Source: Streptomyces sp. B21-083 (GTDB lineage: Bacteria > Actinomycetota > Actinomycetes > Streptomycetales > Streptomycetaceae). Taken from it: 64,000 bases of DNA. The stretch lies in the NCBI RefSeq assembly GCF_036898825.1, contig NZ_JARUND010000002.1, forward strand, positions 1 to 64,000, in the 5' to 3' direction. The position numbers and the translations under genes are program-made. This document shows positions 17,544 through 26,084 of the stretch, piece after piece. Each line of letters begins with the position of its first letter. Positions within the stretch are counted from its first letter, which is position 1. The notes beneath the pieces are model-generated. The model made no database searches, was not told the DNA's origin, and saw nothing but the letters and a program-made list of their open reading frames with translations.

Positions 17544-18512
17544 TCAGGAGACACGCAGAAAAGCGGCGGCCGGTCCGATCACGCAGGGCCCGAATTTGTC
17601 GCGGACCCGGTCGGCAGCTTCTTCCGTGACCAGACGGGTCTCCCGGCCGGGATCGAGGCTGAGCTGCTCGACCACAGCATCAGCGCCCACAGCGTCCTCC
17701 CCCTTCAGCACAATCCCCCTCAGACGTCCGCGCTGGAGACCGGCGGCGTCCATCAGCTGGTAGGCGGCCGTACGTAGGTCGTCCTCGTGCGCGGACGGCT
17801 CCCGCAGGCGCCGGCTTTTCTCCCATCGCGCGTCACCGGCGAAGTCCAGTCGGAGTGTCACACCGCGGGCGGCCTGGCCGCGGCGGCGCAGCGTGATGCC
17901 GAGCCGTACGACCAGTTCCAGCAGCCGGGCCCGTACCTCCGCTCCGTCGAGCCGGTCCCGCCCAAAGCGGTGCCCGACACTCACGGATACCGGCAGGGCC
18001 CTGGGGGTGACGGGGCGGGGGTCCTGGCCGCGCGCTCGCTCGGAGGCGGTACGCCCGGCCCGGGCGCCCAGGATCCGCTGCACGGTCCCCGCAGGCAGCG
18101 CGGCGAGCTGGGCCACCGTGTCGATGCCGTAGCGGCGCAACGCCGTCGCGTGCTGGGGGCCGATGCCGTGCAGCGCCTCCACCGGCAGGGTGGCGAGCCA
18201 CTCTTCGGTGCTCTCCGGGGTGACCGGCAGGACGCCGCCGGGTCCGGTCACCTGGCCGGAGGCGGTTGCCGCGACGGTCCAGGAGGTTCCGATGCCGATG
18301 CGGAGATCCACTCCGAGGAGGGCGACCGACCGCAGCCGTACGACGTCGGCGATCTGGCATTCGTTCATACCGAAGTACCCGACGGCGCCGCGAAGTTCGA
18401 CCAGTGCCGCGCCCGGCGGGAGCGCTTGCACCACCGGTGAGAACCCGTCCAGCATCTCCAGCACCCGGTGATATCCCTCCTCCGGCAGTCGTACGGGACA
18501 CCGCACATGCAT
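17544..18512 (-). CDS. Y-family polymerase-like protein lacking catalytic acids (ImuB/DinB-like)
   Basis: A 322-residue protein from an ATG reading MHVRCPV. The layout follows Y-family polymerases: a short palm, fingers with VDLRIGIGTSWTVAATAS, a thumb HhH region (LPVEALHGIGPQHATALRRYGI, about 135-155), then a little-finger domain. The N-terminal palm aspartate region is absent, and the SxDE motif is replaced by ALVELRGAVGYFG. It is therefore probably non-polymerising, like ImuB, acting as an adaptor in lesion bypass. It is divergent from an ATP-dependent ligase, and a LexA box lies between them, so DNA-damage induction is expected. A decayed second copy lies at 42.8-43.7 kb. Confidence 0.8.
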   Translation of the reverse strand: MHVRCPVRLPEEGYHRVLEMLDGFSPVVQALPPGAALVELRGAVGYFGMNECQIADVVRLRSVALLGVDLRIGIGTSWTVAATASGQVTGPGGVLPVTPESTEEWLATLPVEALHGIGPQHATALRRYGIDTVAQLAALPAGTVQRILGARAGRTASERARGQDPRPVTPRALPVSVSVGHRFGRDRLDGAEVRARLLELVVRLGITLRRRGQAARGVTLRLDFAGDARWEKSRRLREPSAHEDDLRTAAYQLMDAAGLQRGRLRGIVLKGEDAVGADAVVEQLSLDPGRETRLVTEEAADRVRDKFGPCVIGPAAAFLRVS

Positions 18513-18574
18513 CACCGACGCCCTCCTCTGTCCGCTCGCCCATCCCGTCATCCCGCACCTCCAGCCCGACCATA

Positions 18575-18590
18575 TCGAACAATTATTCGA
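18575..18590. promoter_or_regulatory. LexA (SOS) box between Y-family protein and ligase genes
   Basis: TCGAACAATTATTCGA matches the actinobacterial SOS consensus TCGAAC-N4-GTTCGA with one mismatch (A for G). It is 62 bp upstream of the Y-family gene start and 50 bp upstream of the ligase GTG, so a single operator can serve both divergent genes. A near-identical box lies before the second Y-family copy at 43732. Confidence 0.72.
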
Positions 18591-18640
18591 ACGCGGGGGG
18601 CCGACAGGCGCCCGAGGTGTGACGGCCGCACGCTGATCGT

Positions 18641-19516
18641 GTGGAGTGGCCTGTAGACGTCGCCCTGGCCCGCTCTCTGACGCAGCTGCCGACGGGCCCG
18701 TGGGCGTACGAGATCAAGGTCGACGGCCACCGGACCGTGCTGTGGCGGACCGAGGACAGTGTCCGGCTGCAGTCACGGACCGGCCGCGACGTCACCGCGC
18801 TCTGGATGGACCTCGCCCTGGCCGCTATGAGCCTGCCGCCTGGCGTGGTCTTGGACGGCGAGGCCGTCGTGTACGTCGCCGACGACGACGGCACCGCGCG
18901 GATCAGCTTCGCCGCGGCGCAGTCCCGGGCGTTGTCCCGGCCTCGCCGCGCGCGGGAGCTCGCCGACCGGCACCCCGCGACGTACGTCGCATTCGACATC
19001 CTGGCCCACCCGGCGGCGGGCTTCCCTGACCTGCGCCCGCGTCCGTACACGGAGCGCCGCCGGATCCTCCTGGACATACTCGCCGATGTCGGCCCGCCGA
19101 TCGTGCCGGTGTGGTCGACCACCGACCGGGACGAAGCCCTGCTCTGGTACGAGGCACTCGAAGGAACCGGTGTCGAGGGGATCGTGGCGAAGCCGCTCCG
19201 GTCCGCCTACAAGACAGGGCGGTCCTGGGCGAAGATCAGGCACGCGGACACGGTCGACGCGGCCGTGGTCGGGTTCACCGGCGCGGCCCGGCACCCGAAG
19301 GCGCTCGCCGTACGACTGCCCGACGGGCGCGTCGTACTGTCCCAGCGGCTGACCACGGTGCTCGCCTCCGCCATCGCCCCGCGTCTGGTTCCTCAGGCCG
19401 GGCGCGCGGTCGCGGAGGCCGGTGACTCGTACACGCCCGCCGGGGGCGGCATCGTGGTTGAGGTTGTGGCGGGCACGACCCGGCACGGTGTCGTCACCGT
19501 GGTGAGGCTGCGCTGA
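18641..19516 (+). CDS. ATP-dependent DNA ligase (LigC/LigD-ligase-like)
   Basis: A 291-residue protein from GTG 18641. Motif I is YEIKVDGHRTVLWR (about residues 24-37) with the adenylated Lys. Further nucleotidyltransferase motifs are VVLDGEAVVY (III-like), YVAFDIL, EGIVAKPLRSAYKTGRSWAKIR (IV and V, about 178-199) and an OB-fold tail ending VVTVVRLR. This is a compact ligase without the LigD polymerase or nuclease domains, as used in accessory end-joining or repair. It shares a LexA box with the divergent Y-family protein, suggesting damage-induced repair synthesis and sealing. A Ku gene 26 kb away is broken. Confidence 0.9.
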   Translation: MEWPVDVALARSLTQLPTGPWAYEIKVDGHRTVLWRTEDSVRLQSRTGRDVTALWMDLALAAMSLPPGVVLDGEAVVYVADDDGTARISFAAAQSRALSRPRRARELADRHPATYVAFDILAHPAAGFPDLRPRPYTERRRILLDILADVGPPIVPVWSTTDRDEALLWYEALEGTGVEGIVAKPLRSAYKTGRSWAKIRHADTVDAAVVGFTGAARHPKALAVRLPDGRVVLSQRLTTVLASAIAPRLVPQAGRAVAEAGDSYTPAGGGIVVEVVAGTTRHGVVTVVRLR

Positions 19517-19754
19517 CCTCACATGCCGCGTCGGCGGCCGCGGTGGGTGAGCTGATGGGCTGGCGCACATCCAGGTAGCAGCGCAGTCGAACGCCGGGCT
19601 CGCCCACGTCCCGCGTCGTACGGTCCGCCGGCGACGTCGCCCACCGCGCGGCGAGCGCGGCCTGGACGGCGAACACCGTCTCGTCATCGGCGCCGGCGAC
19701 GTCGACGACGACCTGCCCCGGTTCCCTCAGGTGTGCCTCGTTGATCGGGTTCAT
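19494..19754 (-). CDS. DUF6207-family small protein
   Basis: An 86-residue protein from the ATG in MNPINEAHLREPGQVVVDV. The pattern VVVDVAGADDETVFAVQAALAARWATS and GVRLRCYLDVRQP is that of the Streptomyces DUF6207 family; function unknown. It overlaps the 3' end of the convergent ligase gene by 23 bp. An upstream in-frame ATG at 19808 is possible but gives an atypical N-terminus. A related domain forms the C-terminus of the 335-aa protein at 37.3 kb. Confidence 0.78.
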   Translation of the reverse strand: MNPINEAHLREPGQVVVDVAGADDETVFAVQAALAARWATSPADRTTRDVGEPGVRLRCYLDVRQPISSPTAAADAACEVSAASPR

Positions 19755-20076
19755 GTACAGCACTACGCCCGGACGTCCCGAACGGGTTCCGCTGCCGCGA
19801 TTCTTCACCCGACCGAGTGGGGCAGTCGCTCCAGGATCGGCAAGAACGGGGATGGTGAGCGCACGGTCCTGTCGAAGACACCGTCGTCCCGCGCCGTTGG
19901 CCGCTTCCAGATGCCTAAACCGTCCCTGGGACCTCTTTGCCTAGGCTGCTCCCACAGCAGCTGATCAGTGCTCTTCACCTGGTCGAACTCCCCGCCTAAA
20001 CCCTCAGAGTTCACCTGCTGAGTAGGTTCATCGCCAGACCAAGTTCACTCAGTCCGGGACACCACAGGAGGCTCCA
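19755..20076. other. Intergenic, 322 bp, no gene seen
   Basis: No convincing coding frame. A short inverted repeat GCTGCT/AGCAGC lies near 19947-19962. The downstream end carries the AGGAGG ribosome site of the HTH gene. Promoters for the two divergent neighbours should lie here. Confidence 0.5.
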
Positions 20077-20670
20077 GTGAGCTCCAGCAACCACCGTCAT
20101 CAGCCGGACAACGGCATGCGTTCGTTCGAGCTGGTGAGGGATGTCTATCTCCAGGGTGCGCCGGTGTTCTCCGTCCCGCCCTGGGTGCAGAAGCGGACGG
20201 CCAGCTACGCGTCGTCCGACATGCGGCGGTGGAGCAACAACTGGAGGAAGTTCTACGCCAAGACCATGAAGGAGGCACGAAACGAGCGGAAGAAGATCCT
20301 TTCTTCCACGACGCGGCCCTCGCTCTACTTGGAGCCGCTCAGCCCCCTTCTCGCGGACCGGATCCGCGAGCAGCTAGAGCTTGACCTGCCGGAAACGTGG
20401 GATCCCATCGAGAAGGAAAAGGAGATCCACCGCAGTCTGGACTACGTCCAGAACGGACGGCTGTCGTCGCGTGAGCAGGAGGCCATCCACCTGGGATGTG
20501 CGATCCCCATGGGGCGTGCGGCAGCTGCCAAGGCCATGGACATCAGCCGTGACGGCGTCAAGACGCACGTGTCCAACGCCTGGACCAAGATGCGCGAGGA
20601 CGGCGTCGACGACACGGCCGTGCGGTGGTTTCTCACCGGCAAGGTGCCTCAGAACTCCCCCCGCCCGTAA
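20077..20670 (+). CDS. HTH (sigma region 4/LuxR-like) protein
   Basis: A 197-residue protein from GTG 20077, eight bases after AGGAGG. The N-terminal part is charged and helical without recognisable fold. The last 70 residues contain LSSREQEAIHLGCAIPMGRAAAAKAMDISRDGVKTHVSNAWTKMRED, read here only in parts: an LSxREQE helix followed by a recognition helix in VKTHVSN. This is the LuxR or sigma-70 region 4 pattern. No region 2 is present, so it is not a full sigma factor. It is followed at 27 bp by a small membrane protein gene and may form an operon with it. Confidence 0.72.
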   Translation: MSSSNHRHQPDNGMRSFELVRDVYLQGAPVFSVPPWVQKRTASYASSDMRRWSNNWRKFYAKTMKEARNERKKILSSTTRPSLYLEPLSPLLADRIREQLELDLPETWDPIEKEKEIHRSLDYVQNGRLSSREQEAIHLGCAIPMGRAAAAKAMDISRDGVKTHVSNAWTKMREDGVDDTAVRWFLTGKVPQNSPRP

Positions 20671-20697
20671 GAGAACTCGGAGAACAAAGGAAATCTC

Positions 20698-21096
20698 ATG
20701 CCCGGAACCTGCAAGACAGATGACATCCAGGAGGAAGCAGTGACGGAACACCGTATGTCCCCTGGCGCCGATGCCTACATCCAGTCCTACGCCGAGTCTG
20801 TTGAGAGGGAGTGCCGTGAGAGCCGGAAGGCCACTCGGGTACAGAGCCATCTGCGGCTCGCCAAGCTGAGCGTCGTGATGCCGATCGGCGCCATGACCGT
20901 GCTGGTCGTCGCGACCGTCGTGGCGTTCGCGTTCTGGGGGATGCACACAGCCGCTGGACTGCCGATCGGCGCCGTGTCGGCGGCGATGTACACCGCCGTG
21001 AACGATGCCCGGATCTCGGTGGTCCATGACAACCCCGGGTGGAGGCGGCGGCACCGCATTTTGGCCTGGCTGGTTCCCGGCCACCCGTCCGACTGA
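20698..21096 (+). CDS. Small membrane protein
   Basis: A 132-residue protein from ATG 20698; GTG 20740, behind GGAGGAAG, is an alternative start giving 118 residues. A hydrophobic stretch at about residues 60-83 (VVMPIGAMTVLVVATVVAFAF), probably followed by a second weaker one (AAGLPIGAVSAAMYTAV), makes one or two membrane passes, with a basic cytoplasmic tail (WRRRHRIL). Sits directly downstream of the HTH gene. Family not recognised. Confidence 0.68.
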   Translation: MPGTCKTDDIQEEAVTEHRMSPGADAYIQSYAESVERECRESRKATRVQSHLRLAKLSVVMPIGAMTVLVVATVVAFAFWGMHTAAGLPIGAVSAAMYTAVNDARISVVHDNPGWRRRHRILAWLVPGHPSD

Positions 21097-21208
21097 CGGG
21101 GAAGCCGCCCAGCGCGTCCTGGATTCCGAGCCCGTGGAACACGCTGAGCGGCCTGCAGCCCATTCCCCCTACCGCTGTTCAACAACGCACAAGACGAAGG
21201 AAGAGCCG

Positions 21209-21382
21209 ATGCCATCATTTTTCCCGCATACAGATACACACGGGACGAGTGACCAATTCTCTCCGCATATCGGAAGCTTTTGCTCATTGGCCAGCATGAT
21301 CATGAGCGAGCTTTTCATACGCACGCACGTGACCCCGCGCCTGCTTTCGATACCCCAGCTCCGACGGAGTGAACGGACCTAG
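21209..21382 (+). CDS. Possible small ORF, 57 aa
   Basis: An ATG preceded by GAAGGAAG opens 57 codons of lower GC than the surroundings (MPSFFPHTDTHGTSDQF...). A hairpin terminator follows directly. The position and ribosome site are plausible, but the composition is odd for Streptomyces and no family is recognised. It may instead be the leader of an untranslated region. Confidence 0.3.
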   Translation: MPSFFPHTDTHGTSDQFSPHIGSFCSLASMIMSELFIRTHVTPRLLSIPQLRRSERT

Positions 21383-21388
21383 ACACAA

Positions 21389-21425
21389 CTGCGGCCCCGG
21401 GCTTGGTTGGAGCCCGAGACCGCAG
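21389..21425 (+). terminator. Hairpin terminator
   Basis: CTGCGG-CC-CGGGCT, a GGTTGG-containing loop, then AGCCCG-AGA-CCGCAG form a long stem at the end of the 20.1-21.4 kb gene group. No T-run follows, as is usual in Streptomyces. Confidence 0.6.
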
Positions 21426-21538
21426 CTGTATGACGTGCACCGTGTCACCGGTGCACGGAGAACCTTTGACGCTCGCCGGGTGATCTGCCAGGACCGGCCC
21501 GCCGGGCGTCCTCCCTAGTTCTCAGTTAGGACACCCTA

Positions 21539-22081
21539 ATGATGCCCTCTCTATCCAGCTTTCCGCAGCAAAACGCCGGTCATGCCTTCCTCGAAAGCCT
21601 CACACGGGCCAGCGGCACCGCGAGCGACGGCGGCTTCAACAGCACCTTCACCTGGGCCGCTCTGATCGCCGTGGTCGCTGTCATCGCCGCATTCGTCTAC
21701 CGCTGGTTCGACAAGATCGCCAAGCTGCTGGAGAAGGCGTCCGTGACCCTCGACGCGCTGGTCGTCGAGCTCGACAAGCTCGCCGACAAGACTGCGAAGA
21801 AGGCCGACCTCGAAGAACTCAAGGAACTGCTCAGCCGCGTCAAGCAGGACGAACGGCGCTTTCCGAAGATCCCCTTCGGGACGATCGTCGCCACGATCGA
21901 GGCGTACGAGAAGACCACCGTCACCGAGGAGTGCGCCAAGAGGCTCACCAGGGTGCTCGCCAACAGGCGGTACGTGGACGAGGCGCTCAAGCTCTCCCGC
22001 GAGCAGGGCACCAGGATCGCCGACATCCGCGCCGCGATCAACGACGTCCAGCGCGTCATCAACCGCAAGCTCCTTCGATGA
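21539..22081 (+). CDS. Membrane-anchored coiled-coil protein
   Basis: A 180-residue protein. A single membrane span lies at about residues 38-58 (TWAALIAVVAVIAAFVYRWF). It is followed by a long coiled coil (LLEKASVTLDALVVELDKLADKTAKKADLEELKELLSRV, positions about 62-102) and a helical C-terminal domain ending NRKLLR. Topology suggests a short outside N-terminus and a cytoplasmic coiled-coil domain. The gene stands alone after a terminator. Family not recognised; a structural or signalling partner role is possible but not shown. Confidence 0.65.
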   Translation: MMPSLSSFPQQNAGHAFLESLTRASGTASDGGFNSTFTWAALIAVVAVIAAFVYRWFDKIAKLLEKASVTLDALVVELDKLADKTAKKADLEELKELLSRVKQDERRFPKIPFGTIVATIEAYEKTTVTEECAKRLTRVLANRRYVDEALKLSREQGTRIADIRAAINDVQRVINRKLLR

Positions 22082-22101
22082 CGCGTGATGGTGCGACCTG
22101 G

Positions 22102-22902
22102 TCAGGGACGTGCGGTAGGTGCGGCCGGCAGTAGTTTGGCGGCCGCACGGACGGTGGTCTGCAGAGAGTCGTGCACGGTGACATCCGGGCGGGCGTGCCG
22201 AAGCTGTTCCAGGACGTCCAGGCGGCGCGGGTAGTCGGGGTGAGTGCCGATCGCGAGGCGGGTGCCACGAGCAGCGTGCGCTCCCAGTTCGTACAGGGCG
22301 ATGGGCTGGACGGCTTCAGCGCAGAACCAGAAAAGGATCACGTCGGCGATACGGAGATGCTCGTACTCCCAGGCGGTCTGCTCCCGTGCCGCTTCCACCT
22401 GGCCGACAGGGAAATCATCGCGTCGCGGGTTGAGGACGACGGCCGGGGATCCGATCGCGTCCAGCTGGAGCACCGCCCGTCGCTACCAGTTCGGGCACCC
22501 GGTGATGCCGCCGCCCAAGAAGATCGACACGGCGTCGCCGTCGTGGCGCGCCGGGGCCTCTACGTAGCGCAGCGTCCGGGGCGGCAGCAGCGGGAAGCCG
22601 GCGACGGCGATCGCGTCCAGCAGTTCCCGTACGAGCGCCTGGGCGTCGGGGCTGCCGTCCGGGTAGGCGCGCAGTACGGGGGCCAGCCGCCAGGAACTGA
22701 GTTCCGGATGTGGGCGCAGCATCTGCTCGATGGACTCGGTACTCAGGACGCCGCCGGCGGCCAGGCCGTCCAGACCTGCGTCAGTGCTCGCCTGTGCGGA
22801 CAGGATCCGTGCACGGTGTTCCTCGGTCGCCTCCGGCTTCCACCGGCCGTTCACGTAGTCGGCTGTCAAAGCGTCGGCCAGGAGGTGCAGTTCATCCGTC
22901 AC
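22102..22902 (-). pseudogene. Nucleoside 2-deoxyribosyltransferase-like gene with internal amber codon
   Basis: The gene reads 266 codons from ATG 22902, but an in-frame TAG at 22483-22485 interrupts it just after IFLGGGITGCPNW. The same frame resumes at once with RRAVLQLDAIGSPAVVLNPRRDDF. The combined sequence is the start of a nucleoside 2-deoxyribosyltransferase-like domain (GGITGCPxW ... NPRR ... WEYEHLRIADVILFWFCAE ... YELGAHA). The lost residue is probably Gln (CAG to TAG). The first 130 residues are helical and unassigned. Such proteins hydrolyse or transfer nucleobases. A second ORF from 22473 could still express the catalytic half, but it would lack the first strand. Confidence 0.7.
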
Positions 22903-22971
22903 ATCGGTCAGCGTACGAAATGGCCGACCCTGCAGATGGCGTTCGATGGTGCTGCGCCGGGTCAGGCGCGA

Positions 22972-23060
22972 TCAGGGGCTGTCGCCGCCCCAGTCCCAGC
23001 GGGCCGGGTCGCCGGGGTGCGGGTCGTACATCGCCCAGCCGCCGGCGCCGAACTGCTCCT
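22972..23060 (-). pseudogene. Fragment A of the 90-aa hypothetical gene (see 29464-29736)
   Basis: About 85 bp with high identity to the 3' end of the intact gene at 29464, including the C-terminal PGDPARWDW residues and TGA at 22972. The similarity stops near 23055. It directly precedes the ABC-3C operon. Confidence 0.6.
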
Positions 23061-23118
23061 CAAGGGTGTATTCGAGTGATCACTTGGCGCTACCCTGCTG
23101 AGGAGCGCAGGGGGGCGT

Positions 23119-24057
23119 ATGCAGTACGAGCAAAGAATGTACGCAAGGCTGAAGTTCTTGGAGCTGATGGCCGAGCTGAATGAGACTTCGTTCGAGACCT
23201 TCTTCCATGACCTGATGTGTGCGCGCTACCCGGAGTTCCTGGACGTACGAACCCACGGGCGGTTGGGTGATCAGGGCTCCGACGGTCTGATGCTGCACGA
23301 GCGCAAGCTGTACGCCTGTTACGCGCCCCAGACGGTGAATGCGACAGAGATCAAAAAGAAGATCAATTCGGATATCGCCAAGGCCCTGACGAAGCGGCGC
23401 GGGCAGTTCGACACGTTCGTCTTCGTGCACAACGACCGCCGGGGCATGCATCCGGAGATCGCAACGGTCCTGTCCGAGGCAGAGCGTGTTCATCGACCGT
23501 TGCGGTTCCAGCAGATGGGCACGCGCAGACTGTGGCACGAGTGCCTGCAACTCGAGCTCGCACTGGCCGAGGACGTTCTGCGCTGCCAGATCCCGATCCA
23601 GCCGGTCGTCCACGGCATCGGCAGGGAGGACCTTGCTCCGCTGCTCAAGCACCTGCGTGAACAGCGCAAGGCAGCAGATCCTTTGATGCCGCTGCCCGAG
23701 GTCGACCCGGGGAAGCTGGACTTCAACCGTGTGCAGGGGGAGGCACGCGAAGATCTGCTGCGCGGTATGCGGCACAGTCACCTGGTCGATGAGTTCTACG
23801 CGGGCACGATCCGGGCGGTTGAGCATGATGAGGTGGCTCAGGGGTTCCGGCTGTACTACGAGCAGGTCCGGCGGGAGTGGCCGGACCCCGAGGACGTGCT
23901 GTGGCAGCTGGAGATGTACGTGCTGGGCAACGGCAGCGTGCCCCCTCGCATGCAACGAGCGGCCTGGGTGATTCTCGCGCACTTCTTCGAGCGCTGCGAC
24001 GTCTTCGAAGCGCCGCCGGCGGACTGGACACCTTCCGGGCTGGGGATGCTCGCGTGA
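23119..24057 (+). CDS. ABC-three-component (ABC-3C) system effector-type protein
   Basis: A 312-residue protein. The first 110 residues read as a restriction-endonuclease-like fold: an FETFFHDLMCARYP helix, GRLGDQGSDGLML (candidate catalytic Asp and Gly), and KLYACYAPQTV, followed by FDTFVFVHNDRRG. The remainder is a helical C-terminal domain of the type found only in ABC-3C systems. These couple a sensor ATPase, a small middle component and an effector against invading DNA. The stop overlaps the next gene by GTGA. The nuclease activity is inferred from the fold pattern, not proven. Confidence 0.72.
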   Translation: MQYEQRMYARLKFLELMAELNETSFETFFHDLMCARYPEFLDVRTHGRLGDQGSDGLMLHERKLYACYAPQTVNATEIKKKINSDIAKALTKRRGQFDTFVFVHNDRRGMHPEIATVLSEAERVHRPLRFQQMGTRRLWHECLQLELALAEDVLRCQIPIQPVVHGIGREDLAPLLKHLREQRKAADPLMPLPEVDPGKLDFNRVQGEAREDLLRGMRHSHLVDEFYAGTIRAVEHDEVAQGFRLYYEQVRREWPDPEDVLWQLEMYVLGNGSVPPRMQRAAWVILAHFFERCDVFEAPPADWTPSGLGMLA

Positions 24058-24320
24058 TCACTCCGACGAAGGGCATCGCGCCGGACAGGTGCCTGTTGGC
24101 GGTCGGTGCGCAGGTCCTGCTGCAGCTGGATGAGCCGCGGTCGGTCAGCCAGGCTTGGGCGCGGCTGAGGAAGTGGCGGGCTGAACATGGTCATCACGCA
24201 CCGGTATCGTTCGGCTGGTTCGTGCTGGCCTTGGACGTGCTGTACAGCATGGGCGCGGTCGAACTGCGTCGGGACGTCCTAGTTGCGAGGAGTGTCAATG
24301 CTGTGGCGCTTGAGCGCTGA
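24054..24320 (+). CDS. ABC-3C middle component (MC6-like)
   Basis: An 88-residue protein from GTG 24054. The pattern PTKGIAPDRCLLAVGAQVL, LDEPRSVSQAWARLRKWR and VSFGWFVLALDVLYSMGAVEL corresponds to the small winged-helix-like middle component 6 of ABC-3C defence systems. It lies between the effector and the ATPase genes and overlaps both (4 bp and 23 bp), so the three are made together. Its presumed role is to bridge the ATPase and effector. Confidence 0.78.
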   Translation: MITPTKGIAPDRCLLAVGAQVLLQLDEPRSVSQAWARLRKWRAEHGHHAPVSFGWFVLALDVLYSMGAVELRRDVLVARSVNAVALER

Positions 24321-26049
24321 CGATCGCCGGTTCAAGACCGCATCATTTACGGCGGGAATGAACCTCATCGTCGCCGACCGGACGCAGTCTTCCTCCGACA
24401 CCGACAGCCGTAACAGCGCTGGCAAGTCCAGCTTGGTCGAGCTGATCCACTTCCTGCTCGGGGCCCGGGTCACCAAGACGTCGCTGACGTCGAAGAAAGC
24501 GCTGCGTGAGATCACGTTCAGCCTCGAGATGACGTGGCCGGATGCCGGGCCGTTGCAGGTATGGCGCACCGGCAGCCGGCCCAATGTCGTGCATATCGAG
24601 CCGGACGTGAGCGGCGGTGATGACCGCCAGCATGCGATGTTCGACTTCGGCGGGCCGGTCGAGCTGGGTGTGGAGGACTGGACTCGGCTGATCGAGCGGG
24701 ACCTGTTCCATCTGCGGGAGGATCATCCGGGTGTCAGCGGGCGCACCATGCTGTCGTTTTTGGCCCGTCGTGCCTCCTCGCACGGGTTCAATGAGGCCAC
24801 CCGCACCTTCGCCCGCCAAGCGGAAGCCGATGCCACCACGAACCTCGCCTATCTGCTGGGGCTGGACTGGCAGCTGGCCAATGGCTATCGCGAGCTAGCC
24901 GCCCGCAAGGCCACCCGCACCCAGCTGCGCAAGGCCGTCAATGACCCTGTCTGGGGTCGCATCGTCGGGACCACCGCCGACCTGCGCGGCCAGATCACCC
25001 TGGCTCAGGCCCAGGTTGACCGGCTTCAGGCGCAGATCGCGGACTTCCAGGTCGTCCCCGAGTACGAACGGGTCAAGGAACAGGCCGACGACGTCGCCCG
25101 ACAGATCAAGCAGCTCGCCCAGAACGACGTCATCGACCGCGACAACCTGGAAGAACTCCAGCAAGCCATCACTGAAGCCAGCGACGTCGATACCGGCTAC
25201 CTGCGGCCCGTCTACGAAGAACTCGGAGTCGTCCTCAGCGACCAGGTACGCCGCCGCTTCGACGAAGTGCAGACCTTCCATCACTCTGTCGTCCGCAACC
25301 GCAGGCGCTTCCTCGACGCTGAGATCGCCGAACTCACCGACCGCCTCGAAGGCCGCCGCGCCGAACGCGCCCGCCTGGGTGAGGAACAATCCCGCCTGCT
25401 GCGCATCCTCAACGACGGCGGCGCCCTCGAAGCCCTCACGGCCTTGCAGCAGGCCCTGGCCCGCGAGCAAGCCACGCTAGAAGCACTGCGCCACCGTTAC
25501 GACGCCGCCCAAACTCTGGAAGCCAGCGCACGCCAGATCACCGCCCAGCGGCTGCAGCTACAGCAAGCCGTCACCACCGACCTCGACGAACGCGCCGAAC
25601 AGACCGCTGAGGCAACCCTGCTGTTCTCCCAGTATGCCCAACGCCTCTACGGACAGGGCCGCGAGGCCTACCTAGCCATCGAAGCCGGCCCAAACAGCCT
25701 CCAGATCCGCCCCCACATCCACAGCGACGACAGCCGCGGCATCAGCAGCATGGTCATCTTCTGCTTCGACCTGACCCTCGCCGTCCTCGCCCACCGCCAC
25801 GGCCGCGGCCCCGACTTCCTCATCCACGACAGCCACCTCTTCGACGGCGTCGACGACCGCCAACTCGCCGCCGCCCTCAAACTCGCCGCCGACGTCACCC
25901 GTGAAGAAGATCTGCAGTACATCGCCACCTTCAACAGCGACGACCTCGATAAGGCGACCCGCCGCGGCTTCGACCCCGCCCCCTATGTACGGCAGCCTCA
26001 CCTGACCGATCGCCTCAACGACGGCGGCCTCTTCGGATTCCGCTTCTGA
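24298..26049 (+). CDS. DUF2326 ABC-type ATPase of ABC-3C defence system
   Basis: A 583-residue protein from ATG 24298, six bases after GAGGAG. Walker A lies in RNSAGKSSLVELIHFLLG (about residues 40-57). A long coiled coil spans about 200-440 (for example RLEGRRAERARLGEEQSRLL). The C-terminal head has LAVLAHRHGRGPDFLIHDSHLFDGVDDRQ (about 490-518), the Walker B/D-loop region in which HDS replaces the usual DEP. This is the SMC/RecN-like architecture of DUF2326 ATPases, which are sensors in ABC-3C systems. The first gene overlap and compact spacing show a three-gene operon. Confidence 0.85.
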   Translation: MLWRLSADDRRFKTASFTAGMNLIVADRTQSSSDTDSRNSAGKSSLVELIHFLLGARVTKTSLTSKKALREITFSLEMTWPDAGPLQVWRTGSRPNVVHIEPDVSGGDDRQHAMFDFGGPVELGVEDWTRLIERDLFHLREDHPGVSGRTMLSFLARRASSHGFNEATRTFARQAEADATTNLAYLLGLDWQLANGYRELAARKATRTQLRKAVNDPVWGRIVGTTADLRGQITLAQAQVDRLQAQIADFQVVPEYERVKEQADDVARQIKQLAQNDVIDRDNLEELQQAITEASDVDTGYLRPVYEELGVVLSDQVRRRFDEVQTFHHSVVRNRRRFLDAEIAELTDRLEGRRAERARLGEEQSRLLRILNDGGALEALTALQQALAREQATLEALRHRYDAAQTLEASARQITAQRLQLQQAVTTDLDERAEQTAEATLLFSQYAQRLYGQGREAYLAIEAGPNSLQIRPHIHSDDSRGISSMVIFCFDLTLAVLAHRHGRGPDFLIHDSHLFDGVDDRQLAAALKLAADVTREEDLQYIATFNSDDLDKATRRGFDPAPYVRQPHLTDRLNDGGLFGFRF

Positions 26050-26084
26050 CCGCGTCCACTGCCGCAGGGTCTCGACACCCGCGT

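Noticed and set aside
17094..22902. Amber codon reassignment or programmed readthrough
   Set aside because: Other genes in the window stop normally at TAG, no recoding signal was seen, and both sites are a single base from an expected sense codon.
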